Below, piece by piece: positions 38,123 through 46,294 of a DNA stretch of 64,000 bases. The DNA lies in NCBI RefSeq assembly GCF_036237315.1, contig NZ_CP108356.1, positions 6,267,501 through 6,331,500 of the forward strand, given 5' to 3'. The notes beneath the pieces were generated by a model, which did no database searches, was not told the DNA's origin, and was given only the letters and a program-made list of their open reading frames with translations. The stretch comes from Streptomyces sp. NBC_01351. GTDB lineage: Bacteria > Actinomycetota > Actinomycetes > Streptomycetales > Streptomycetaceae. Within the stretch, counting starts at the first letter, position 1; each line of letters begins with the position of its first letter. A program made the position numbers and the translations under genes.

Positions 38123-38980
38123 TCAGGCGGTGGGGACGGGCGTTCGCGTTTCCTCGTCCGTGGTGCCGCCGCGGACGCGGCCCGGCCGGTGGCGCAGCCG
38201 CACGAGGGTCCCGTAGAGCAGCAGGGCCACGATGAGCCCGCCGCCCGCGCCGAAGCAGACGGTCGGGATGATGTCGAGCGGGGTGCGGATCCGGTCGAAG
38301 AAGGTGTAGAAGCGGATCACGCGCAGGGTGACCCCGGCCGCCACGCACACGAGGACCAGGGCGAGCGCACCCCACGTCCCGGCCCGGCCGAGCACCGGGA
38401 CGGACGGCGGCGGCTCGGAGCGCGGCAGGCGGCGCAGCGCGGTCGCCGTGAACCAGACCAGGGCGCAGGCCGCGAGCGCCGAACTGCCGTACTGCAGGTA
38501 CGAGTAGAGGGGCAGGCCGAAGGCGAGCGGACGGCCCAGGTCCAGACTGTTCGTCCCCCACCGGTCGATGTGCGTGAAGCTGTCCCACAGCACGTGCGTG
38601 AGGGAACCGGCGACGGCCGAGAGGTAGAACCACAGGGTCAGCGAGGGCAGTCGGCGCCCGCGCCAGGCCTCTCCCCGGACGAGCGCGTGCACCTGGCCCC
38701 GGCGGCCGCGCGGCAGGAGCGCGATCAACGGCTCGCGCAGCAGCAGCCAGAACCCCGCGAGGACGGCGGTGAGCACCGCGTCGACGGTGAGGATCCCGGG
38801 CAGGGAGTGCGTGAAGGTTCCGTACGGTTTGACGCCCGAGACGATCGTGTCCGCGAAGTAGAACGTGTCCGGCGCGAAGGACCCGAGGACCAGCGCCGAG
38901 GCCACGAGAGGGCCCCGCGCACGCCCGGTCCGGCGGATGGCCGGAAGTACGGCGGCCGCGTGGCTCAGTGTGAACGGCAT
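38123..38980 (-). CDS. DUF4184 multi-pass membrane protein
   Basis: 285 aa. It begins MPFTLSHAAAVLP, the hallmark of DUF4184. Conserved polar residues lie in GSFAPDTFYF, GTFTHSLPG and SLTHVLWDSFTHIDRW and could bind a metal at the membrane face. About six hydrophobic helices are present, the last ones near VLVCVAAGVTLRVI and GAGGGLIVALLLYG. GAGGAG precedes the ATG. The function is unknown. It converges on polA with about 50 bp between stops. Confidence 0.85.
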   Translation of the reverse strand: MPFTLSHAAAVLPAIRRTGRARGPLVASALVLGSFAPDTFYFADTIVSGVKPYGTFTHSLPGILTVDAVLTAVLAGFWLLLREPLIALLPRGRRGQVHALVRGEAWRGRRLPSLTLWFYLSAVAGSLTHVLWDSFTHIDRWGTNSLDLGRPLAFGLPLYSYLQYGSSALAACALVWFTATALRRLPRSEPPPSVPVLGRAGTWGALALVLVCVAAGVTLRVIRFYTFFDRIRTPLDIIPTVCFGAGGGLIVALLLYGTLVRLRHRPGRVRGGTTDEETRTPVPTA

Positions 38981-39129
38981 GGCGCTTCTCCTCGTGACGG
39001 GGCGGTCCGCACAGTATGCGTGGCCCCCGCACGGACGTGGGGATGTGGTGAATTCCGCTCCGTGGCTCGTGCCCTGTGCGGGGAGCTGACGTAGGGTCAC
39101 GCCGACGTCGAGGGGGAGGGGTCCGGCTC

Positions 39130-40440
39130 ATGTCGGCTCGAACAACCGGAGTCAGGCTGCGCAGGGGCGGGGCCGCCGCCCTCGTCACCGCGCTGGTGGT
39201 CGCGGCGGTGACCGCATCTCAGGGACCGGTCGGCGGGAGAACGCAGCGCCCCGTGGCGGAGGCCGCGTCGGAGACGGCGGCGCCCGCGCCCGCCGACGCG
39301 GGGGCGGGCGCAGACGGAGGGGACTCCTCCTACTTCACCGAACTCCCGCCGCTGGTCAGCCCCGAGCCGCCGGCAGTCGCGCTGCCGGACGAGGCGGCAG
39401 CCCCGCAACCCCGGGCGCAGGCGGCGCCGGCCGCTGCCGAGGACGCCCCGGCGGAGGCGGTGCGCGGGATACCGGCGAGCGTGCTCGTGGCGTACCGGAG
39501 GGCCGAGCGGACGGTGGGGGAGAGCGACCCGGGGTGCGGGCTGCGCTGGCAACTCCTCGCGGCCATAGGCAAGGTCGAGTCCGGGCAGGCGCGCGGCGGC
39601 CGGGTGGACGCGGCCGGGACCACGCTCCGCCCCATCCTCGGGCCCGTACTCGACGGCAACGGCTTCGCGAACATCTCCGACACGGACGGCGGCGCCTACG
39701 ACGGGGACACCCGGTACGACCGGGCGATCGGGCCGATGCAGTTCATCCCCTCCACGTGGGCGGCGTGGGGCCAGGACGCGGACGGCGACGGGCGCCGCAA
39801 CCCGAACAACGTGCACGATGCGGCCCTAGCGGCCGGCCGCTACCTGTGCGCGGGCACGAGGGACCTGCGGGTGGCCGCGGACCTGGACCGGGCGGTGCTC
39901 TCGTACAACCACTCCACCGCGTACCTGCGGACGGTGCGGTCCTGGTTCACGTACTACCTGGCGGGTACGCACGAGATCCCGGACGGGGGGAACACGGGCA
40001 CACCGGACCAGAAGCCGACTCCCTCGCCGAAGCCTCCGTCGACGTCGACGTCGAAGCCGACTCCGCCGCCGACTCCCGCGCCGAAGCCGACTCCGCCGCC
40101 GACTCCCGCGCCGAAGCCGACGCCCTCGCCGACTCCGCCGCCCACGCCTACCCCGAGCCCGTCTCCGACACCTACGCCGTCTCCGACACCTACGCCGAGC
40201 CCGACCCCGACTCCCACGCCGAGCCCGACGCCGACGCATACCCCGACGCCGACCCCGACACCCACGCCCACACCCGAGCTGACTCAAGCGTCGAGCCCGC
40301 CCCCGACGCCCACTCCGACCCCGACCCCGACCCCGACCGAGACGCCCGGCCCGACCGTTGCGCCGAGCCCCAAGGTGACGCCGAGCTCCAGCCCGACCGC
40401 CACGGCGACTCCCGGGACCGGGACCGTGCCCTCCCCGTAG
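39130..40440 (+). CDS. secreted lytic transglycosylase with Thr/Pro-rich tail
   Basis: 436 aa. The signal/anchor sequence ([17 protein letters not shown]) is followed by an Ala/Pro linker. The catalytic domain at about 115-295 is SLT-like: [12 protein letters not shown] contains the catalytic Glu, [14 protein letters not shown] the sugar-binding Gln, and AGRYLC and SYNHSTAY complete the family set. It cleaves peptidoglycan glycosidic bonds. The last about 135 residues are almost entirely Pro, Thr, Ser and Lys repeats ([13 protein letters not shown]), probably spanning the cell wall. GGGGGAGGGG precedes the ATG. Confidence 0.86.
   Translation: MSARTTGVRLRRGGAAALVTALVVAAVTASQGPVGGRTQRPVAEAASETAAPAPADAGAGADGGDSSYFTELPPLVSPEPPAVALPDEAAAPQPRAQAAPAAAEDAPAEAVRGIPASVLVAYRRAERTVGESDPGCGLRWQLLAAIGKVESGQARGGRVDAAGTTLRPILGPVLDGNGFANISDTDGGAYDGDTRYDRAIGPMQFIPSTWAAWGQDADGDGRRNPNNVHDAALAAGRYLCAGTRDLRVAADLDRAVLSYNHSTAYLRTVRSWFTYYLAGTHEIPDGGNTGTPDQKPTPSPKPPSTSTSKPTPPPTPAPKPTPPPTPAPKPTPSPTPPPTPTPSPSPTPTPSPTPTPSPTPTPTPSPTPTHTPTPTPTPTPTPELTQASSPPPTPTPTPTPTPTETPGPTVAPSPKVTPSSSPTATATPGTGTVPSP
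40010..40370 (+). repeat. coding repeat (Pro-Thr/Ser-Pro codons)
   Basis: Imperfect short tandem repeats of CCGACTCC/CCGACGCC type encode the wall-spanning tail of the transglycosylase; repeat number should be prone to slippage. Confidence 0.7.
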
Positions 40441-40464
40441 CCGGCAGCCGGTGTCGGCCGTCCG

Positions 40465-41012
40465 TCACCAGGCCGCCGCCTCCAGCACCCGTTCCGCGAT
40501 CCACGTCACCGGCCGGCCGTCCGTGGCCACACGGACGGTCCCCGGCGGCGAGTCCCGCTCCAGCACCGCCGCCGCCCGCCGGCTCCGCACGATGTGGACC
40601 GTGAGCTGCGAGCCGATCTCCCGCCGGGCCGGCCGTTCCCGCACGGTCTCCTCCCGCGCCGTGAGCAGCACGCACGTCGTCCGGATCGGGACGGCGCCGG
40701 GGACCGGGGCCCCGTCCCCGGCAATGGCCCGGTGGATCAGGGCAGGTCGAGGATGCTCACGGTGTTGGTGTAGACGAGCCGGCGCTGCCCCGGCGCCGTG
40801 TGGTTCGCCCACACCGAGGCGAGATTGCGTTCGGTGATCCCCGCGCGGTCCGGGTCGCCCTCGGGGGCCGGATGGATCTGGTCCAGGAGGTCGCCCTCCA
40901 TGTAGCAGTGCGCGGTCCCGCGCCGGCGCAGCAGTTCCGAGACCTCCCAGCCGGCGGTGGAATTCCCGACGCCCGACCGTCCGCCGATGAGGAGCACTTC
41001 GTATCCGGTCAT
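40465..41012 (-). pseudogene. frameshifted P-loop ATPase/kinase gene
   Basis: The first 91 codons read as a small P-loop kinase-like ATPase (TGYEVLLIGGRSGVG; later RRRGTAHCYMEGDLLDQIHP and GQRRLVYTNTVS). Two defects are seen. The Walker A Lys is replaced by Asn (GVGNSTAG), and the frame runs into a stop near 40737 while the natural continuation (ALIHRAIAGDGAPVP through VHIVRSRRAAAVLERD to ERVLEAAAW) is in another frame. A single-base shift near 40740 would join them. It was probably a nucleotide-dependent kinase gene and is now inactive, unless the shift is a sequencing error. Confidence 0.7.
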
Positions 41013-41145
41013 GACCCGTCAGCGTGGCAGAGCCCGCGCAGGCCCACCAGGTCGTGGACGGGCGGGTGCCAGACGGTTCTCATCTCGCCCTCGCGTTGCT
41101 ACGGTGCGTCCGCCCTGACGCCCTATCAGATTCCGGAGGCCCGGC

Positions 41146-41286
41146 ATGCGCGCATTCATCGCCGCCGCCAGCGGGCTCGTCCTCGCGGTGCTCCTCGTCC
41201 TCGCCATCACGGCGTTCGGGGCGCCCGAAGGCAAGACCTCACCCAAGCCCCTGCTCACCACCGCGCCCGCCGCGCCCGGAAAGTAA
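41146..41286 (+). CDS. SPW_0924-like mini membrane protein
   Basis: 46 aa: an N-terminal helix (FIAAASGLVLAVLLVLAIT) followed by EGKTSPKPLLTTAPA. The pattern (membrane helix, then TSPKPLLTT) is that of the small SPW_0924 family, always next to DUF3068 in Streptomyces as far as I recall. The GGAGG 7 nt before the ATG is a strong ribosome-binding site. It is followed after 15 bp by the DUF3068 gene, so they form an operon; a helper role for the larger membrane protein is a guess. Confidence 0.75.
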   Translation: MRAFIAAASGLVLAVLLVLAITAFGAPEGKTSPKPLLTTAPAAPGK

Positions 41287-41301
41287 GAGGAGGGCCCGGC
41301 C

Positions 41302-42282
41302 GTGCGACGCAGAGCGAGCCTTGTCCTGCTGGCCCTAGCCGTCTTCTTCGCGGCCCTCGCGCCGCTGCTGCGCTGGTACGCGTACCCGCGGCTCGCCAAG
41401 ATCCCGCCGGAGCAGTACCAGGAGATGGTCCTGGAGGCGAAGGACGCGACCCTCATCGACTACAACGACGGCATGAAGCCGAAGAAGGTCGACAAGGTCA
41501 CCATCGTCCAGACCCTCAAGGGCAACGTCGAGGCCTCGAAGGAGATCGAGGCCAGCGCCGGCAAGGACGTGGTGGTCTGGGACACGCTGTCCTACATCAT
41601 CGGGCCGGACGGCAAGATGGTCTCCCAGATCCCCGAGCGCTACATCTTCGACGCGCACACCCAGGACCCGGTGCACGCCACCGGCGAGATGGTCGACGGG
41701 GACCCGGTCAAGCGCGAGGGCATCGAGTTCAAGTGGCCCTTCTTCACCGAGCCGCGCGACTACCTCTACTTCGACGCGCAGACCCGCAAGGCGTCGCCGA
41801 TGCACTACGTCGGCCCCCGCAACCACCGCGGCATGGAGGTCTACCTCTTCGAGCAGACCGTCCCGTGGACCAAGGTCGCCATGCCCAAGAAGATGCCGAT
41901 CGAGGGCATCGACCCCAGCACGATCGAGGCGGCCACCGGGACCAGCCTCTGGTACACGGTCAAGGCCAGGTTCTGGGTGGACCCGGTCACCGGGGCGCCG
42001 GTCAACGCCGAGCAGGACATCCAGCAGGAGATGCGCGGCGGCATCGCCGCCAGTGGCCCCGACGGCAAGCTCACCGCCTTCGCCGGGCACGTGACCATGC
42101 GCGAGGACTACGCCGACTACACGCTCGACCTGGTCAGCGCGAACCGTACGAAGGTCCTCACGCTCCACACCTACGCGCCGATCGGCCTCGCCGCCGGCGG
42201 GTTCGTGCTGTTCGGACTCGCGCTGTGGCTGGAGGCCCGCGGGCGGCGGGTGCGGGAGGCGGAGTCCGGCCTCAGCGCCTGA
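41302..42282 (+). CDS. DUF3068 membrane-anchored protein
   Basis: 326 aa. It has an N-terminal membrane helix (SLVLLALAVFFAALAPLL) with the following YAYPRLAKIP, a large extracytoplasmic beta-rich domain (VWDTLSYIIGPDGKMVSQIP, FKWPFFTEPRDYLYFD, SLWYTVKARFWVDPVTGAPV) and a C-terminal helix (IGLAAGGFVLFGLALWL). The architecture is DUF3068, annotated as PorA-family in some databases. No enzyme function is known. GTG start after GAGGAGGG. It ends 11 bp inside the convergent hrpB gene. Confidence 0.88.
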   Translation: MRRRASLVLLALAVFFAALAPLLRWYAYPRLAKIPPEQYQEMVLEAKDATLIDYNDGMKPKKVDKVTIVQTLKGNVEASKEIEASAGKDVVVWDTLSYIIGPDGKMVSQIPERYIFDAHTQDPVHATGEMVDGDPVKREGIEFKWPFFTEPRDYLYFDAQTRKASPMHYVGPRNHRGMEVYLFEQTVPWTKVAMPKKMPIEGIDPSTIEAATGTSLWYTVKARFWVDPVTGAPVNAEQDIQQEMRGGIAASGPDGKLTAFAGHVTMREDYADYTLDLVSANRTKVLTLHTYAPIGLAAGGFVLFGLALWLEARGRRVREAESGLSA

Positions 42283-45037
42283 GCCGGGCGTTGGTGTGGC
42301 GGGTGGGCACGGCGGTGGCCGGGTCCTCCGGCCAGGGGTGCTTGGGGTAGCGGCCGCGGAGCTCGGCGCGCACGGCCCGGTAGCCGCCCTGCCAGAAGGA
42401 GGCGAGGTCGGCGGTGACCGCGGCGGGGCGTCCGGCGGGCGACAGCAGGTGTACGAGCACCGGCACGCCGGCCACCTTGGGGGTCTCGGCCAGCCCGAAC
42501 AGCTCCTGGAGCTTCACCGCGAGCACCGGCTGCCCGTGCTCCGCCGAGTAGTCGACCCGGATCCGCGATCCGCTGGGTACCTCAAGCCGTTCCGGAGCCA
42601 GCTCGTCGAGCCGGGCGGCCTCGCCCGTGGCCCAGGGCAGCAGCCGGTTCAAGGCCTGCCCGGCGTCGATCCGCCCCAGGTCGGCGCGGCGCCGGGCCCG
42701 TGACAGCTCGGGCTCCAGCCAGTCGTCGGCCCGGTCGAGCAGGGCGTCGGCGTCCGCCACGTCGGGCCACGCACCGCCGAGCGTGCGGTGCAGGAACCCC
42801 AGCCGGGCCCGGAGCGCCTGCGCGTCGGGGGACCAGCGCAGCAGGCCCAGCCCCTCGGCGCGGAGGCCGTCGAGCAGGGCGGCACGTACGAGGGCCGGGT
42901 CGGGCCCGCGCAATGGGCGCACGGCGAGCTCGATCGCCCCGAGGCGGTGCGCGGAGCGCGCCACGAGGTCCCCGTCCTCCCAGTGGACCTCCTCGCCCTC
43001 GGTCAGGAGGTGGGCGGCCGCTGCCCGGGCGGTGTCCTCGTCGATGACGGCGGCGAGGCGGATACGGGCGGAGGCGGAGTGCGGGGGCCTGTCGGCGACG
43101 GCCACGGCGAGCCAGGGTGCGTGCCGCAGCCCGGTCCCGTTGCCGAGTTCGGCCGCGGTGCCGGAGGCCATGAGGAACGCCTCCTCGCCCTTGGCCTTGG
43201 CGACCCGCTCGGGGAACGCGAGCGCGGCGACCAGCCCGGCGGCCAGGTCATCGGGCCCGGCCCCGCCGCCGGGGCTCCGCCCCAGACCCTCCCCCAAGAC
43301 TCCGTCATGGGGGGACCGCCACTCCTCAAACGCCGGAGGGGCTGGATGCTCCCGCTCGGCGGGCTGGATTGCGCGGAGCGCAATTTCAGCCTCGCCAGGG
43401 GGCACCTCCCAGCGGTAGCTGGGGGAGTTTGAGGCGCGGGGTTCGGGGCGGAGCCCCGACGGGGTCCGGGGCGGAGCCCCGGTTTCGGGAAGGGGCGGGG
43501 TGGGGGAGAGCCCCGCAGGGTCCTCGGCGGCCGCGCGCTCCAGCCGGCGGGCCTCCGCGCGCCAGCGGGGCGCATAGCCGTCGCCGCCCGCGCGGGCCCG
43601 CCGCCAGGCGCCGGCCAGGTCGTCCCCGTACTCCCGCGGCGGCTCCTCGCTCAGCAGCGCCACGACCTCCGCCGCACGCCGGGCGCCGATCGCGGCGGAG
43701 CCGTCCAGCAGCGCCCGCGCGAGCCGCGGGTGCAGTCCGAGCCGGGCCATCCGCAGCCCCCGCGAGGTCGGCCGCCCCGCCGGGTCCACCGCGCCGACGG
43801 TCACCAGCACCTCCCGCGCGGCCGCCATCGCACCGGCCGGCGGCGGGTCCGGCAGCGCCAGCCCCGTCGCGTCCGGGTCGCCCCAGCACGCCGCCTGCAG
43901 GGCGAACTGCGCCAGGTCGGCGATCCGGATCTCCGGCGCGGGGAAGGAGGGCAGCCGCCCGTCCTCGGCCTCCGACCAGCAGCGATACACCGCCCCCGGG
44001 GCCTCGCGCCCGGCCCGCCCGGCCCGCTGGCGCCCGGCCGCGCGTGAAGCCCGTACGGTCGCCAGCGCGCCCAGCCCCCGGGCATGGTCCACGCGGGGCT
44101 CGCGGGCCAGCCCGGAGTCCACGACCACCCGCACCCCCGGCACGGTCAGGCTCGACTCCGCGACGGCGGTGGAAAGGATCACCCGGCGGTGGTCCGAGGC
44201 GGTCAGCGCCGCGTCCTGCACGGCCGCGGGGGCCCGGCCGTGCAGCTGGAGCACCTCCGCGTCCACCCCGCCGAGCTGCCCGGCCACCCGGGCGATCTCC
44301 CCGACACCGGGCAGGAAGCACAGGACATCGCCGGAACGTTCGGCCAGCGCCCGCCGCACCACCGACGCCACGTGCGTCAGCTGCGCCGGATCCACCCGCA
44401 TCCCGTGCGGCGGCCGCACCGGCCGGGCCGGCGGCGCCCACACGGTCTCCACCGGGTACGAGATGCCAGCGGCCTCCACCACCGGGGCGTCGCCCGGACC
44501 GCCGTGACCGAGCACCCGGGCCCACCCGGCCGCGTCGGTCGTCGCCGAGGCGGCCACGAGCCGCAGCTCCGGGCGCAGGGTCTGCCGTACGTCCAGGAGG
44601 AAGGCGGCGACGGTGTCGGCGTCCAGGTGCCGCTCGTGGCACTCGTCGAGGACGACCACGTCCACACCGGCCAGCTCCTGGTCCCGCTGGAGCCGCTGGA
44701 GCAGCACGCCGGTGGTGACCACCTCCACCACGGTCCCGCGGCCCACGACCCGCTCCCCGCGCACGGTGAAGCCGACCGAGGCGCCGACCTGCTCGCCCAG
44801 CAGCCACGCCATCCGCCGCGCCGCCGCCCGGGCGGCGATCCGGCGGGGCTCGGCGACCACGACCCGGCGCGTCGGCCCGCCCCCGACGAGGCCCGCGAGC
44901 ACCAGCGGCACCAGCGTGGTCTTGCCGGTGCCGGGCGGGGCGCAGAGCACCGCCGCGCCGTGGCCGTCGAGGGCCGAGGCGAGCGCGGGCAGGGCCTCCC
45001 GTACGGGAAGGGAATCGAGGGCGGCCTGGCGGATCAA
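42272..45037 (-). CDS. hrpB: ATP-dependent helicase HrpB with repeat-derived insert
   Basis: 921-aa DEAH-type RNA helicase, longer than the usual about 820-840 aa. Motif I is GTGKTTLVP, motif II DECHERHLD, motif III ASATTDA and motif VI QRAGRAGREAPG; the C-terminal HrpB region ends with RYPKHPWPEDPATA. The extra length is a low-complexity segment of about 87 residues at about 506-593, between the helicase-associated domain and the C-terminal region, encoded by dispersed GC repeats. The frame is kept through it. It is convergent with DUF3068; the methyltransferase gene lies immediately upstream. Confidence 0.93.
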   Translation of the reverse strand: MIRQAALDSLPVREALPALASALDGHGAAVLCAPPGTGKTTLVPLVLAGLVGGGPTRRVVVAEPRRIAARAAARRMAWLLGEQVGASVGFTVRGERVVGRGTVVEVVTTGVLLQRLQRDQELAGVDVVVLDECHERHLDADTVAAFLLDVRQTLRPELRLVAASATTDAAGWARVLGHGGPGDAPVVEAAGISYPVETVWAPPARPVRPPHGMRVDPAQLTHVASVVRRALAERSGDVLCFLPGVGEIARVAGQLGGVDAEVLQLHGRAPAAVQDAALTASDHRRVILSTAVAESSLTVPGVRVVVDSGLAREPRVDHARGLGALATVRASRAAGRQRAGRAGREAPGAVYRCWSEAEDGRLPSFPAPEIRIADLAQFALQAACWGDPDATGLALPDPPPAGAMAAAREVLVTVGAVDPAGRPTSRGLRMARLGLHPRLARALLDGSAAIGARRAAEVVALLSEEPPREYGDDLAGAWRRARAGGDGYAPRWRAEARRLERAAAEDPAGLSPTPPLPETGAPPRTPSGLRPEPRASNSPSYRWEVPPGEAEIALRAIQPAEREHPAPPAFEEWRSPHDGVLGEGLGRSPGGGAGPDDLAAGLVAALAFPERVAKAKGEEAFLMASGTAAELGNGTGLRHAPWLAVAVADRPPHSASARIRLAAVIDEDTARAAAAHLLTEGEEVHWEDGDLVARSAHRLGAIELAVRPLRGPDPALVRAALLDGLRAEGLGLLRWSPDAQALRARLGFLHRTLGGAWPDVADADALLDRADDWLEPELSRARRRADLGRIDAGQALNRLLPWATGEAARLDELAPERLEVPSGSRIRVDYSAEHGQPVLAVKLQELFGLAETPKVAGVPVLVHLLSPAGRPAAVTADLASFWQGGYRAVRAELRGRYPKHPWPEDPATAVPTRHTNARLRR
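43262..43520. repeat. composite of dispersed GC repeats inside hrpB
   Basis: Contains an inverted copy of the 44-bp element (GGGGCTCCGCCCC core at 43271-43283 and CTCAAACGCCGGAGGGGCTG at 43325-43344, split by about 40 bp) and two direct cores GGGGCGGAGCCCC at 43445-43457 and 43468-43480. Elsewhere in the window this family is mostly intergenic. Confidence 0.85.
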
Positions 45038-45041
45038 GGGA

Positions 45042-45902
45042 TCAGTCCCTCTCGCACACGAAGATCGCGGTACCGGGGATCAGGTTGCCGCGCAGCGGGG
45101 ACCAGCCGCCCCACTCCTGGCTGTTCCACGCGGGCCACTCCGGCTCGACCAGGTCGAGCAGGCGGAAGCCGCCCGCCACCACGTCGCGGACCCGGTCGCC
45201 GAGGGTGCGGTGGTGCTCCACGTACACCGCGCGGCCCTGCTCGTCCTGCTCCACGTAAGGGGTCCGGTCGAAGTAGGAGGCGGAGACGGACAGCCCCTCG
45301 GGCCCCGGCTCGTCGGGGAAGGCCCAGCGGATCGGGTGGGTGACGGAGAAGACCCAGCGGCCCCCCGGCCGCAGCACGCGGCGGACCTCGCGCATGACGT
45401 TCACGGGGTCGGCGACGAAGGGGACGGCACCGTAGGCGGAGCAGGCCAGGTCGAAGGAGCCGTCGCGGAAGGGCAGCCTGCCGGCGTCGGCCTCCACCAG
45501 CCGGACCACCGGCACGTCACTGCCGCCGATGCGCAGGGCGTGCTGGAGCTGGCGGTGGGAGAGGTCCAGGGCCACCGGGCGGGCGCCCCGAGCCGCGAGC
45601 CAGCGCGAGCACTGGGCGGCGCCGGCGCCGATCTCCAGGATGTCCTTGCCCTTGAGGGAGGCGGCGGGGCCGAGGAGGGCCGCGTCCGCCTCGTCCAGCC
45701 CTTCCGGACCCCATACGAAGCGGTCGTCGCCGAGGAAGGCGCCGTGCTCGTTCTGGTACTCGTCGGCGTTGCGGTCCCACCAGCCGCGGCTGGCCCGGCT
45801 GCTCTCCGCTTCCCCCGCCTCACGCCGCGTGGCCTCGGCGTCGTCCTCCGGGCCCGGATCGGCCTCGGGCGCGTCTTCGGGGGCGTAGTCCTCTTGGTTC
45901 AT
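45042..45902 (-). CDS. class I SAM-dependent methyltransferase
   Basis: 286 aa. After an acidic 40-residue N-terminus (DAPEADPGPEDDAEATRR) comes SRGWWDRNADEYQNEHGAFL and a Rossmann methyltransferase domain: SAM motif I ILEIGAGAAQCSRWLAARG, acidic loop VALDLSHRQL and motif IV FDLACSAYGAVPF, followed by VLRPGGRWVFSVTHP. The substrate is unknown; the protein is a conserved Streptomyces neighbour of rpsA. It is divergent from rpsA over 392 bp. Confidence 0.88.
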   Translation of the reverse strand: MNQEDYAPEDAPEADPGPEDDAEATRREAGEAESSRASRGWWDRNADEYQNEHGAFLGDDRFVWGPEGLDEADAALLGPAASLKGKDILEIGAGAAQCSRWLAARGARPVALDLSHRQLQHALRIGGSDVPVVRLVEADAGRLPFRDGSFDLACSAYGAVPFVADPVNVMREVRRVLRPGGRWVFSVTHPIRWAFPDEPGPEGLSVSASYFDRTPYVEQDEQGRAVYVEHHRTLGDRVRDVVAGGFRLLDLVEPEWPAWNSQEWGGWSPLRGNLIPGTAIFVCERD

Positions 45903-46067
45903 GGGGCCCGTCGTCGTAGTGTGCGGATGTCTGTGGATGGATGTACGTGGGCCGCGCGGACGTGGACGGGTGTCCGCGAAAACGTGTCGGGAGGGCCATC
46001 AAGCCCTTCCCACCCACGAATTGTGCCGGATATGCGGCGATCTGCCGGGGGTGTGCGCCTTCGCGCA

Positions 46068-46096
46068 TTGACCCTGTCCGGCAGCCCCCGTATGCT
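46068..46096 (+). promoter_or_regulatory. rpsA promoter (HrdB-type)
   Basis: TTGACC and TATGCT are separated by exactly 17 bp, the best vegetative promoter in the window. Transcription should start near 46103, giving an about 190-nt 5' UTR before rpsA. Confidence 0.75.
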
Positions 46097-46102
46097 ACAA
46101 GT

Positions 46103-46294
46103 TGCGCTGCGAGCCTGTGCTCCTCAGACCTAGCAGGCTGCGCTTGCTTCTGTTGATGTCCCCTCGGTTTTCGAGGCCCTACCGCTTCTGCGGATTCGGG
46201 CTTCCTTGGCTGTCCGGCTTCGGCAGATGCCGATAAGGGCTCCCGGCGTAGCAGTACCTACGACTTTCTGTCCGTAACCGGAGCCCTTTCCCAC
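46103..46294 (+). promoter_or_regulatory. long rpsA 5' leader
   Basis: About 190 nt between the predicted start of transcription and the ATG, with U-rich patches (TTGCTTCTGTTG, CGACTTTCTGTCC) unusual in this genome. S1 represses its own translation in other bacteria by binding its leader, so an autoregulatory role is plausible. The rest of the 392-bp gap shows no gene. Confidence 0.4.

Noticed and set aside
39330..40290. CRISPR-like short repeats in the 40.0-40.3 kb region
   Set aside because: They are codon repeats of a Pro/Thr tail in a secreted enzyme; there are no unique spacers and no cas genes.
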